This document shows, piece after piece, positions 36,262 through 44,487 of a stretch of DNA of 64,000 bases (the first letter of the stretch is position 1; each line of letters starts with the position of its first letter). Position numbers and translations under genes: made by a program. The notes under the pieces were generated by a model. That model made no database searches and was not told the DNA's origin. It saw nothing but the letters and a program-made list of their open reading frames with translations. The DNA is taken from the NCBI GenBank assembly GCA_963696105.1, contig CAVOIP010000005.1:1-64000 (forward strand), written 5' to 3'. Source of the DNA: CAVRTM01 sp963696105 (GTDB lineage: Bacteria; Actinomycetota; Actinomycetes; Actinomycetales; Dermatophilaceae).

Positions 36262-36810
36262 TCAGGCCACCGTGCAGCTCAGCTTGCCGACCTGGGCCTT
36301 CATGTCCGCCAGGATGGTCGCGCGCTCCGCCTTGGTGGGCTTGGCGTGCAGCGCTGCGCGCAGCACGGCCGCCTGCGTCGCGATGGCCTTCCACTCGGCG
36401 TGGGTCAGGCGTGCGGTCTTCAGCTCCAGGCGCAGGGCGGAGATCTGCGCCCGGAGGGCGGTGCGCTGCTCAGCGGTCGTGGTGGCAAGGTCGAACTGGG
36501 CCGTGAGGGCCTTGATCTGGGCCTTGGCCGCGTCGCGTGCTGCGGGCGACATCTTCGCGTCCTTGGCCGCCGTGACCAGGGCGGCGATCGCGTTCTTCAG
36601 GGCCAGCTTCTCAGCCGCTGTGGCGCGGTGGCCGGCCAGCAGGGCCTGGTCAGCGTGCAGGGCGTCCCGGGCGGCGGCGCGGTCGGCGGCGGAGATGGTG
36701 CAGGGCACCTTGTGCGTGGTGTGGGCCTGGGCCGGGGCTGCGGCCACGGTGGCGGTGAGTGCGGCGGCAGCCACCGCAGCAGCGGCGTAACGACGGAACG
36801 TGGAAGTCAT
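36262..36810 (-). CDS. Secreted Ala-rich helical protein
   Basis: The 182-residue protein has a signal peptide (YAAAAVAAAALTATVAAAPA, cut near AQA) and then long amphipathic helices rich in Ala, Lys and Thr (AAEKLALKNAIAALVTAA), with Cys near both ends of the mature part (VPCTIS, LSCTVA), so a disulphide could link N- and C-termini. No family recognised; helical bundle or coiled-coil likely. Its promoter should lie in the 36.8-37.1 kb gap. Confidence 0.75.
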   Translation of the reverse strand: MTSTFRRYAAAAVAAAALTATVAAAPAQAHTTHKVPCTISAADRAAARDALHADQALLAGHRATAAEKLALKNAIAALVTAAKDAKMSPAARDAAKAQIKALTAQFDLATTTAEQRTALRAQISALRLELKTARLTHAEWKAIATQAAVLRAALHAKPTKAERATILADMKAQVGKLSCTVA

Positions 36811-37168
36811 CGGGTGTCCTTCTGGGATGAGTGTCAGGGGGTTGTCGCCATGGTTCGGCTGTGTGTTCTCGTTCGGTGCGCTGGGCAGGAGCGACCGAGC
36901 CGTTCCTCGGGATCACTGCCCTCAACTCACGCGAACGACGCTAAGTCGGACGCAACGGCGACAAATACGACTTGACCAGAACTTGACGGCCTTCTGGCCT
37001 ACGCCATACGGATGAGGCGATACGTGTCGGCCGGAGCAACCCCTGCGCCGGCCCGGTGCGCGGCGCCCGCGGCCACCGGCACCCGCGTGCCCCGGCACCG
37101 GCCCCGGTGAGGTCAGCGGTTGCGGGACGTCCCGAAGCACGCCGGGCCGGTCATCGGTCAGGCGGAGG
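36811..37168. other. 358-bp gap, promoter region of the secreted-protein gene
   Basis: No gene seen. The stretch around 36940-37010 is the least GC-rich of the neighbourhood (cgacaaatacgacttgacc) and probably holds the minus-strand promoter. The distal part (37040-37110) is GC-rich with short inverted repeats downstream of the LigB gene, without a clear terminator. Confidence 0.4.
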
Positions 37169-37987
37169 TCAGAGCCGGCCCTGGCGTCGCCAGAGGGCGA
37201 CGATCCATCCGACGCCGTACGGCGCGCTGTGGTGCAGGACCTTCGCGGTCCATGGCGTCTCCGCCGCCGCCGCCGTCAGCAGCGGCCACAGGACCGGACC
37301 GGTGGCCGACAGCTCAGTCCCCAGGGCGGGGTCGAGGGCAGCGAGGGCGGCGGCGTCGCCGGCAGACAGGGCGTCGGCGACGGCACGGTCGTAGGCGCCG
37401 GCCCGTGAGTCCTCCGCGCGCGGCGCCTTCGGGCCGTGGCAGGCCGCCCCATCGGCCATCAGGAGCAGCGCGACGGGCGACGCAGAGGCCGCCAGGTCAG
37501 CGCCGAGCCGGGCACCCCCGAGCGCGTCCACGGTCACCCAACGCGCTGAGGCCCAGAGCCGGTCCTCGGCCTCAGACCGCCCGGTGAGCCGGCTGACCAA
37601 GTACCTCGCAACGAGCAGCGGCGTCGGGAGCGGCGGTCCGGCGTCCGCTTCGGCCGCTCCGGGCAGGGCCGGCAGGTCGACCGGGAGCCCGAACTCCCGG
37701 AAGTCGACCGGCCCGGCAGCGCCCGGGTGCTCGCGGCGCAGCGGCCACGTCAGCGGCTTCCCGGAACTCGACCCACCGGGCCCGGTCCCGTTCGGAGCAG
37801 CAGGGCCGACCACGACGACCTGGCCGGGGGCCGCGCCTGCGTCCTGCGCGGTGAGCAGTGCGTCCACCAGCCCGGTGAGGGCGCTGTCGGCTGCGTCGCG
37901 CAGGGCGTCCAGCTCGTGGGCGGCGCGACCCATGAGCTGCGGCACGAAGGCCGGCGGGGCCGGTACGGTCGCCGCAGCGAGGAGCAC
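37169..37987 (-). CDS. LigB-like class III extradiol dioxygenase-family protein
   Basis: The 272-residue cytoplasmic protein starts 3 bp after the miaB stop. It has the alternating hydrophobic/small pattern of the LigB/MEMO fold (MLLAAATVPAPPAFVPQL, LLLMADGAACHGPKAP, HSAPYGVGWIVALW). Such genes sit after miaB in many actinobacteria (recollection). The second His expected of an active iron dioxygenase is not evident, so a non-catalytic or different role is possible. Confidence 0.65.
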   Translation of the reverse strand: MLLAAATVPAPPAFVPQLMGRAAHELDALRDAADSALTGLVDALLTAQDAGAAPGQVVVVGPAAPNGTGPGGSSSGKPLTWPLRREHPGAAGPVDFREFGLPVDLPALPGAAEADAGPPLPTPLLVARYLVSRLTGRSEAEDRLWASARWVTVDALGGARLGADLAASASPVALLLMADGAACHGPKAPRAEDSRAGAYDRAVADALSAGDAAALAALDPALGTELSATGPVLWPLLTAAAAETPWTAKVLHHSAPYGVGWIVALWRRQGRL

Positions 37988-37990
37988 GGG

Positions 37991-39490
37991 TCAGCCGCAG
38001 GCGAGGGTCGTGGCGGGAGCCGCCGCCGGCCGCCCGACCGACGGCATGCCGAGGGTGACGGCGGGGCGCCCCGGCTGGGGCGCGTCCTGCAGGGCTGCCC
38101 AGGCGTCGCCCCCACGGGTGCGGCGCACCGAGTAGGCCCCGCCCTGGAGGCCGGAGTCGGCGACGAGGTGGTGCGGCGCGCCGTAGGTGACGGCGACCTC
38201 GACCACGTCACCGGGACGGGGCACGGCACCCCCGTCGGGCACCGTGAAGTGCACGAGCCGGTTGTCGCGGGCGCGCCCGGACAGGCGGGCCGTGGCGGCG
38301 TCCTTGCGCCCCTCGCCCTGGGCGACCAGCACCTCGACCGTGGAGCCCTCGAGACGGCGGTTCTCGGCCCAGGACACGTCCTCCTGCACGGCGAGCAGCC
38401 GCTCGTAGCGCGCCTGCACGACAGCCTTGGGAACCTGGTGGTCCATCGTCGCGGCCGGCGTGCCCGGCCGGATCGAGTACTGGAAGGTGAAGGCGCTGGA
38501 GAACCGGGCGGCCCGCACCACGTCCAGGGTCTGCTCGAAGTCCTCCTCGGTCTCTCCGGGGAAACCGACGATGAGGTCAGTCGTGATCGCCGCGTCCGGG
38601 ATCTGCTCGCGAACCTTGTCCAGGATGCCGAGGAACCTGGTGCTGCGGTAGGAGCGGCGCATCGCCTTCAGGACCCGGTCGGACCCGGCCTGCAGCGGCA
38701 TGTGCAGGCTCGGCATGACGTTCGGGGTCTCGGCCATCGCGGCGATGACGTCGTCGGTGAACGCGGCCGGGTGCGGGCTGGTGAACCGCACCCGCTCCAG
38801 CCCGTCGATCTCACCGCAGGCGCGCAGCAGCTTGCCGAAGGCCAGCCGGTCGCCGAACTCGACGCCGTAGGTGTTGACGTTCTGCCCGAGCAGGGTCACC
38901 TCGACGACGCCCTGGGCGACGAGGGCCTCCACCTCGGCAAGGATGTCGCCGGGGCGGCGGTCCATCTCCTTGCCGCGCAGCGCGGGGACGATGCAGAACG
39001 TGCAGGTGTTGTTGCAGCCCACCGAGATCGACACCCAGGCGCTGTAGGCGGAGTCGCGGCGCGTGGGCAGCGTGGACGGAAAGACGTCCAGGCTCTCGAG
39101 GATCTCGACCTCGGCGCGCCGGTTGTGTGCGGCCCGGTCGAGCAACGCCGGCAGTGAGCCGATGTTGTGGGTGCCGAACACCACGTCGACCCACGGAGCC
39201 TTGTCCACGATGGTGGAGCGGTCCTTCTGGGCCAGGCAGCCGCCCACCGCGATCTGCATCCCGGGGAACTTGTCCTTGACGGGCCGCAGCCGGCCGAGGT
39301 TGCCGTAGAGCTTGTTGTCGGCGTTCTCCCGCACGGCGCAGGTGTTGAACACCACGACGTCCGGCGCCTCGGGCGGGGTGGGCAGGCTGGCCGCGTCGAC
39401 GTAACCAGCCGACTCGAGCATGCCGGAGAGCCGCTCGGAGTCGTGGACGTTCATCTGGCACCCGTAGGTGCGCACCTCATAGGTCTTCAT
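37991..39490 (-). CDS. miaB: tRNA methylthiotransferase MiaB
   Basis: ATG 39490 (MKTYEVRTYGCQMNVHDSER). The 499-residue protein has the N-terminal cluster cysteines (CQMN, NTCAVRE, GGCLAQ), the radical-SAM CNNTCTFC and a C-terminal TRAM domain. It adds the methylthio group to i6A37 made by MiaA. The C-terminus past the TRAM domain has an extra 50 residues rich in Pro/Ala. It follows recX by 37 bp in the recA-recX-miaB order. Confidence 0.96.
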   Translation of the reverse strand: MKTYEVRTYGCQMNVHDSERLSGMLESAGYVDAASLPTPPEAPDVVVFNTCAVRENADNKLYGNLGRLRPVKDKFPGMQIAVGGCLAQKDRSTIVDKAPWVDVVFGTHNIGSLPALLDRAAHNRRAEVEILESLDVFPSTLPTRRDSAYSAWVSISVGCNNTCTFCIVPALRGKEMDRRPGDILAEVEALVAQGVVEVTLLGQNVNTYGVEFGDRLAFGKLLRACGEIDGLERVRFTSPHPAAFTDDVIAAMAETPNVMPSLHMPLQAGSDRVLKAMRRSYRSTRFLGILDKVREQIPDAAITTDLIVGFPGETEEDFEQTLDVVRAARFSSAFTFQYSIRPGTPAATMDHQVPKAVVQARYERLLAVQEDVSWAENRRLEGSTVEVLVAQGEGRKDAATARLSGRARDNRLVHFTVPDGGAVPRPGDVVEVAVTYGAPHHLVADSGLQGGAYSVRRTRGGDAWAALQDAPQPGRPAVTLGMPSVGRPAAAPATTLACG

Positions 39491-39527
39491 CGCATCGCAA
39501 GGGTACGTGGTGGAGCACAGCAGGTCC

Positions 39528-40073
39528 CTAGTCAGGCTGGTGCTCGGGGGCCTCGGCGATCGCCTCACGGATCACCGCGAAGGAGATCGAGGAGGAGTAG
39601 CCCTTGCGGGCCAGCATCCCCGCCAGCCGGCGGGTCTGCACCTCGGCGGCCAGCCCGTGCATCGAGCGCAGCTTCTTGGCGACGAGGGCACGGGCCCGCT
39701 CCCGCTCCGACTCCTCGTCGATGCCCTCGAGGGTCTCGGCGGCCAGCTCGGGGTCGATCCCCTTGGTGTGCAGCTCGCGGGCCAAAGCCCGCCGAGCCAG
39801 CCCACGCCCCGCCTGCTGCGAGCGGACCAGCATCTGGGCGTAGGCCTCGTCGTCGACCAGGCCCACGTCGGTCAGGCGGTCGAGGACGGCCGCGGCGACG
39901 TCGTCGGGGCAGTCGCGCTGACGAAGCTTGTCCTCCAGCTGGGCCCGGCTGCGCGGTGCCATCGTCAGCTGGCGCAACACGATCTGGCGGGCGACGTCGT
40001 GCGGGTCCGGCTCCCGGTCCTGCTGTGCAGGATCGGGAGCCGGGGCCTCGGCGCGGGAACGCTGTCGAGCCAT
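39528..40073 (-). CDS. recX: RecA regulator RecX
   Basis: ATG 40073 lies 4 bp after recA. The 181-residue helical protein has RecX repeats (RQLTMAPRSRAQLEDKL, RLTDVGLVDDEAYAQMLV, ARRALARELHTKGID). RecX modulates RecA filaments. The first 25 residues are extra and charged. Confidence 0.94.
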   Translation of the reverse strand: MARQRSRAEAPAPDPAQQDREPDPHDVARQIVLRQLTMAPRSRAQLEDKLRQRDCPDDVAAAVLDRLTDVGLVDDEAYAQMLVRSQQAGRGLARRALARELHTKGIDPELAAETLEGIDEESERERARALVAKKLRSMHGLAAEVQTRRLAGMLARKGYSSSISFAVIREAIAEAPEHQPD

Positions 40074-40077
40074 CGGC

Positions 40078-41124
40078 TCAGAAGTCGACCGGCACGTCGG
40101 GCAGCGCCGCGGCGGGCTTGTCCACCTGCGGCCCGACGCCGAGCTTCTCCTTGATCTTCTTCTCCAGCTCGTCGGCGAGGTCGGGGTTGTCGCGCAGGAA
40201 CGAGCGCGCGTTCTCCTTGCCCTGGCCGAGCTGGTCGCCGTCGTAGGTGTACCAGGCGCCGGCCTTGCGGACGAAGCCGTGCTCGACGCCCATGTCGATG
40301 AGGCCACCCTCGCGGGAGATGCCCTGACCGTAGATGATGTCGAACTCGGCCTGCTTGAACGGCGGTGACACCTTGTTCTTGACGACCTTGACGCGGGTGC
40401 GGTTGCCGACCGCGTCGGTGCCGTCCTTGAGCGTCTCGATGCGCCGCACGTCGAGCCGGACCGAGGCGTAGAACTTCAGCGCCTTGCCACCGGTGGTGGT
40501 CTCGGGCGAGCCGAACATGACGCCGATCTTCTCGCGGAGCTGGTTGATGAAGATCGCGGTGGTGCCGGTGCTGCTGATCGTGCCGGTCAGCTTGCGCAGG
40601 GCCTGGGACATCAGGCGGGCCTGCAGGCCGACGTGGCTGTCACCCATCTCGCCCTCGATTTCGGCGCGGGGCACCAGCGCCGCGACCGAGTCGACCACGA
40701 TGATGTCGATCGCGCCGGAGCGGATCAGCATGTCGGCGATCTCCAGCGCCTGCTCACCGGTGTCGGGCTGGCTGACCAGCAGGGCGTCGGTGTCGACCCC
40801 CAGCTTGGCGGCGTAGGCCGGGTCGAGCGCGTGCTCGGCGTCGATGAACGCCGCGATGCCACCGGCCTTCTGGGCGTTGGCCACGGCATGCAGGGCGACA
40901 GTCGTCTTACCCGAGCTCTCCGGGCCGTAGATCTCGACGACCCGGCCACGCGGCAGGCCGCCGATGCCGAGGGCCACGTCGAGCGCGATCGCGCCCGTCG
41001 GGATGACGTCGATCGGAGGACGCGTGTCGTCACCCAGGCGCATCACCGCGCCCTTGCCGTGCTGCTTCTCGATCTGCGCCATCACCGCATCGAGGGACTT
41101 CGTCTTGTCTGCCACAGCAGCCAT
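40078..41124 (-). CDS. recA: Recombinase RecA
   Basis: ATG 41124 (MAAVADKTKSLDAVMAQ) chosen over a GTG at 41130, which is too close to the ribosome site (gtaggt). The 348-residue protein has Walker A GPESSGKTTVALH, Walker B region IIVVDSVAALVP, L2 and the DNA-binding loops, without intein. RecA drives recombination and LexA cleavage. A LexA box lies about 175 bp upstream; recX follows. Confidence 0.98.
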   Translation of the reverse strand: MAAVADKTKSLDAVMAQIEKQHGKGAVMRLGDDTRPPIDVIPTGAIALDVALGIGGLPRGRVVEIYGPESSGKTTVALHAVANAQKAGGIAAFIDAEHALDPAYAAKLGVDTDALLVSQPDTGEQALEIADMLIRSGAIDIIVVDSVAALVPRAEIEGEMGDSHVGLQARLMSQALRKLTGTISSTGTTAIFINQLREKIGVMFGSPETTTGGKALKFYASVRLDVRRIETLKDGTDAVGNRTRVKVVKNKVSPPFKQAEFDIIYGQGISREGGLIDMGVEHGFVRKAGAWYTYDGDQLGQGKENARSFLRDNPDLADELEKKIKEKLGVGPQVDKPAAALPDVPVDF

Positions 41125-41298
41125 GCCCACACCTACCGTTTCTCATGATTGAGGTCCGCCGTCTACCTGCGACCCGCACCAAGTCAGTCCTGATCTTGTT
41201 GTCGAGTCAGACGTTAGGAGCGCCCACCGACAAGGCCCTCCCCACAGTCCGGGACTGTGGACGAGGAGGTGCCGGTGACGACCCCTGTGCACAGACTA

Positions 41299-41314
41299 CC
41301 GAACACACGTTCGA
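41299..41314 (-). promoter_or_regulatory. LexA box upstream of recA
   Basis: On the minus strand TCGAACGTGTGTTCGG matches the SOS box TCGAAC-N4-GTTCGA at 11 of 12 fixed positions. It lies 175 bp before the recA start, so the SOS promoter would give a long leader. Confidence 0.8.
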
Positions 41315-41330
41315 GGTCCAGGACCGCCGC

Positions 41331-41395
41331 GCCGAACCCGGCCCTGGCGTGTCGGCCGGCCCTGCTCGGCAAGTCCGCCGAACCCGGCCCTGGCG
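41331..41395. repeat. 19-bp direct repeat upstream of recA
   Basis: gccgaacccggccctggcg occurs at 41331-41349 and exactly again at 41377-41395. Both copies lie beyond the LexA box in the recA-ABC exporter gap (41125-41475), which has no gene. Confidence 0.6.
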
Positions 41396-41475
41396 AGTCC
41401 GCTCCCCTGCACGGCCGACGGCCCGGATCCAGGACAGGCACGGGCAAGGCAAGGACCGGGCGAGCCGCGTCAGGC

Positions 41476-42321
41476 TCAGGACAGCAGCAGCCGCTCGATC
41501 CGCCGCGCCGTGCCCACGAACCCGACCAGCCCGAGCACCGCGAGGTAGAGCACGTGCACCAGCAGGGCCGCTCCGACCTCGCCCAGCATGAGCCCGCGCT
41601 CGAGCGCCACGCCGTGGTAGAGCGGCGTCAGCTGGACCAGCCACTGCACCGGGCCGGGATAGGTCGACAGGGGGAAGAACGTCGCCGAGAACAGGAACAT
41701 CGGCTGGATCGCCAGGGTGACGTAGTCGAAGTCGACCCACGAGCGCATGAACGTGGTCGCGAACATGCCGACCGCGGAGAACGCGAACCCGATGAAGGTC
41801 GCTGCCGGGACCGCCAGCAGCGCCCACCACGAGTGGACCGTCCCGGCCAGCCAGGCGACCAGCAGGAACGCCGAGGAGTAGAGCGTGCCGCGCACCAGCG
41901 CCCACGAGATCTCCCCGACCGCCACGTCGCGGGGCCCGAGCGGAGTCGCGAGGACCGAGTCGTAGAGCCGGGCGTACTTCAGCTTGAAGAACACGTTGAA
42001 GGTCGAGTCGAAGACCGCACCGTTCATGGCCGAGGACGCCAGCAGTGCCGGGGCCACGAACGCCGCGTAGGGCACGACAGCCCCGCCGTCGGTGGTCACC
42101 GTCCGCACCAGCGCCCCCAGGCCGATGCCGAGGGAGAACAGGTAGAACACCGGCTCGGCGAAGCCGGTGATGATCGCGATCCACCCGTGCCGGAACGCCA
42201 TGACGTTGCGCTCGACCAGGATGCGGGCCATCCCGGCGCCGGCCGGGACCGGTAGCAGCCGCGCGATCCGGGATCCCCGCGACATGCTCGGCGCGGCCGG
42301 CGGCCGCGTGCGGGTCGTCAT
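41476..42321 (-). CDS. ABC-2 type export permease (second)
   Basis: ATG 42321 overlaps the end of the first permease gene (ATGA). The 281-residue protein has six hydrophobic segments and the ABC-2 signature near PMFLFSATFFPLSTYPGPVQ. It probably forms the channel with the first permease. Confidence 0.88.
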   Translation of the reverse strand: MTTRTRPPAAPSMSRGSRIARLLPVPAGAGMARILVERNVMAFRHGWIAIITGFAEPVFYLFSLGIGLGALVRTVTTDGGAVVPYAAFVAPALLASSAMNGAVFDSTFNVFFKLKYARLYDSVLATPLGPRDVAVGEISWALVRGTLYSSAFLLVAWLAGTVHSWWALLAVPAATFIGFAFSAVGMFATTFMRSWVDFDYVTLAIQPMFLFSATFFPLSTYPGPVQWLVQLTPLYHGVALERGLMLGEVGAALLVHVLYLAVLGLVGFVGTARRIERLLLS

Positions 42322-43133
42322 ACGACCAGCCTGCGGTGGAACGTGCGCAGCGCGAGCCAGCCACCGACGGCAACGAAGGCGAGGAGGACCAGCACGTGCA
42401 GCCCCACCCGGGCGAGGTCGGGTGAGCCCAGGGCCAGCTCGCGGTTGGCGTCGACGCCGTGCCAGAGGGGGGTCAGCCACGCTACCGGCCGCAGCACCGG
42501 GGGCAGCTGCTCGATCGGGAAGAAGGTGCCGGAGAAGAGGAAGAGCGGGGTGATGACGAACCGGAAGAGGATGTTGAAGCCGCCGTCGCTCTCCTGCGTG
42601 GCCGAGAAGGCGAAGATCGGCACGGTGAACGCGAGGCCGACCAGCACGGTGACCGGCAGGCAGAGCAGCACCCACCATGAGGGGAACGCCCCGAAGGCGG
42701 CCGACACGGCCATGAAGATCGCTGTCGCGCCGGCGATCTGGGCGCCCACGTAGGTGACGTGCCCGACCAGGATGTCGCGGACGCCGATGGGCGTGGCGAG
42801 CATCGCGTGGTACTTCATGTTCCAGCGGATCGCGCCCAGCACCTGGTAGGTCGACTCCCCGACCGCCACCCACATGGCCTGCGCCGCGAGGATGCCCGGC
42901 ACGACGTACTGCAGGTAGGGAACGCCTGCGACGCCACCGGTCGAGTGGTCCACCAGGCTGCCCAGGCCCAGGCCCATGGAGAGCAGGAACAGCAGCGGCG
43001 AGAGGAAGCGCGAGGCGATGCTGCCCTTCCAGGTGCGGCGGTAGGCCGTGAGCCAGGCGCCGAACACCGGACGCCAGTGCGCCTCGCGGCCGGCGGCGGC
43101 CGCCTGCGGGACGTCGGGCGACACGGACGCCAC
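42318..43133 (-). CDS. ABC-2 type export permease (first)
   Basis: The 271-residue protein has six membrane segments and the ABC-2 signature FLFSGTFFPIEQLPPVLR. It is related to the second permease, with WW/FP motifs in the same positions (TPLWHG, TPLYHG), which suggests a duplicated pair. It starts 2 bp from the stop of the ATPase gene. Confidence 0.88.
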   Translation of the reverse strand: MASVSPDVPQAAAAGREAHWRPVFGAWLTAYRRTWKGSIASRFLSPLLFLLSMGLGLGSLVDHSTGGVAGVPYLQYVVPGILAAQAMWVAVGESTYQVLGAIRWNMKYHAMLATPIGVRDILVGHVTYVGAQIAGATAIFMAVSAAFGAFPSWWVLLCLPVTVLVGLAFTVPIFAFSATQESDGGFNILFRFVITPLFLFSGTFFPIEQLPPVLRPVAWLTPLWHGVDANRELALGSPDLARVGLHVLVLLAFVAVGGWLALRTFHRRLVV

Positions 43134-43134
43134 G

Positions 43135-44103
43135 TCAGTCCACCAGCGTCCGGCCGGTGAGGTGCAGGAACACGTCCTCGAGGGAGGACCGGCGCACCAG
43201 CGACGACAGCGGCTCGATGCCGCGGGCGTGCACCGCCACCGCCGCCTCGTCGCCGTCGTCGGCGTAGACCAGCAGCCGGTCGGGCAGCACCTCGAGGCGC
43301 TTGCCGATGCCCGCGAGGGCGTCGGCGTGGTGGCCGTGGTCGTCCGTGTCGAACCGCAGCTCGAGCACCTCGCGGGTGGAGTAGTCGGCGATCAGCGAGC
43401 GCGGTGACCCCTCGGCGACGATCCGGCCGTGGTCCATGACGACGAGCCGGTCACACAGCTGCTCGGCCTCGTCCATGTAGTGGGTGGTGATGACCAGGGT
43501 GACGCCCTGCCGCTTCAGCCGGAACAGCCGGTCCCAGAGCACGTGCCGGGCCTGCGGGTCGAGACCGGTGGTGGGCTCGTCCAGCAGGAGGATCTCGGGC
43601 CGGTTGATCAGGGAGCGCGCGATGGTCAGCCGGCGCTTCATGCCGCCCGAGAGCGGCTCGACCCGGGAGCCGGCACGCTCGGTGAGCTGGGCGAACTCCA
43701 GCAGCTCGGCGGCCCGCGCCCTGACCTCGCGACGGGACAGGCCGAAGTAGCGGCCGTAGATCCAGAGGTTCTCCTCGACCGTGAGCTCCTCGTCGAGGGT
43801 GTCCCGCTGAGGGACGACGCCGAGGCGGGCGCGGATCTGCGGCCCGTGCGTCGCGGGGTCGAGGCCGAACAGCCGCAGCTCGCCGCCGGTGGACGGTGAC
43901 ACGCAGCCGATCATCTTCATCGTCGAGGACTTGCCGGCACCGTTGGGGCCGAGGAACCCGAACGCCTCACCCGGCCGGACGGCGAAGTCGATGCCGTCGA
44001 CGGCGGGAAACGCACCGAAGGCCTTGGTCAGCCCGCGAGCGCTGATCAGCGCCTCGTCGTCCGTGGGGTCCACGCCGAGCACGCTATCGGCGACCGCCGA
44101 CAC
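43135..44103 (-). CDS. ABC transporter ATP-binding protein
   Basis: The 322-residue ATPase has Walker A GPNGAGKSSTMK, Q-loop VVPQRDTLDE, signature LSGGMKRRL and Walker B LLLDEPTTGLDP, with an H-loop THYMDEAE. The C-terminal 100 residues are the extra domain of drug- or NodI-type exporters. It powers the two downstream permeases; substrate unknown. Confidence 0.93.
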   Translation of the reverse strand: MSAVADSVLGVDPTDDEALISARGLTKAFGAFPAVDGIDFAVRPGEAFGFLGPNGAGKSSTMKMIGCVSPSTGGELRLFGLDPATHGPQIRARLGVVPQRDTLDEELTVEENLWIYGRYFGLSRREVRARAAELLEFAQLTERAGSRVEPLSGGMKRRLTIARSLINRPEILLLDEPTTGLDPQARHVLWDRLFRLKRQGVTLVITTHYMDEAEQLCDRLVVMDHGRIVAEGSPRSLIADYSTREVLELRFDTDDHGHHADALAGIGKRLEVLPDRLLVYADDGDEAAVAVHARGIEPLSSLVRRSSLEDVFLHLTGRTLVD

Positions 44104-44133
44104 GGGTCGACCGGGTGGTCCGTGGGTCGGGCT

Positions 44134-44367
44134 TCAGCGGTCCCGGCGCTCGCGCGGCGGGGGCTCCTTGCCGAGCCAGCGCTCCTGCGGGACGTCCATG
44201 TCCCGGCACAGCGCCAGCCACACCTCGCGCGGCGACACACCCGCGTCCAGGGCCGCCTGCGGTGAGCGGTTGCCGAGGGCACCGACGACGTGGTCCCGCG
44301 CCAGGGACCGGGCGTAGGCAGGACCGAACTCGTCGTCCATCAGCTGCCAGAAGTGACTGAGCCGCAC
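44134..44367 (-). CDS. DUF3046 protein
   Basis: GTG 44367 (VRLSHFWQLMDDEFG). The 77-residue basic protein matches the DUF3046 pattern (SHFWQLMDDEFG ... CRDMDVPQERWLGK). It is typically found next to recA in actinobacteria, here separated from recA by the ABC exporter. Function unknown. Confidence 0.85.
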   Translation of the reverse strand: MRLSHFWQLMDDEFGPAYARSLARDHVVGALGNRSPQAALDAGVSPREVWLALCRDMDVPQERWLGKEPPPRERRDR

Positions 44368-44487
44368 CCGAGGAGTTTTCCACACGCCGTACGCCGCTCG
44401 CCCCGGTGGCCGACCCCGGCAGGTGCCGGGCGCCCCTCGGCGGCGCCGAGGGCGCCTGTCGGTGGGAGGTGACAGTCTGGGGCGACC

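Noticed and set aside
40078..41124. Possible intein in recA
   Set aside because: The frame is continuous at normal length without insert at the P-loop or elsewhere.
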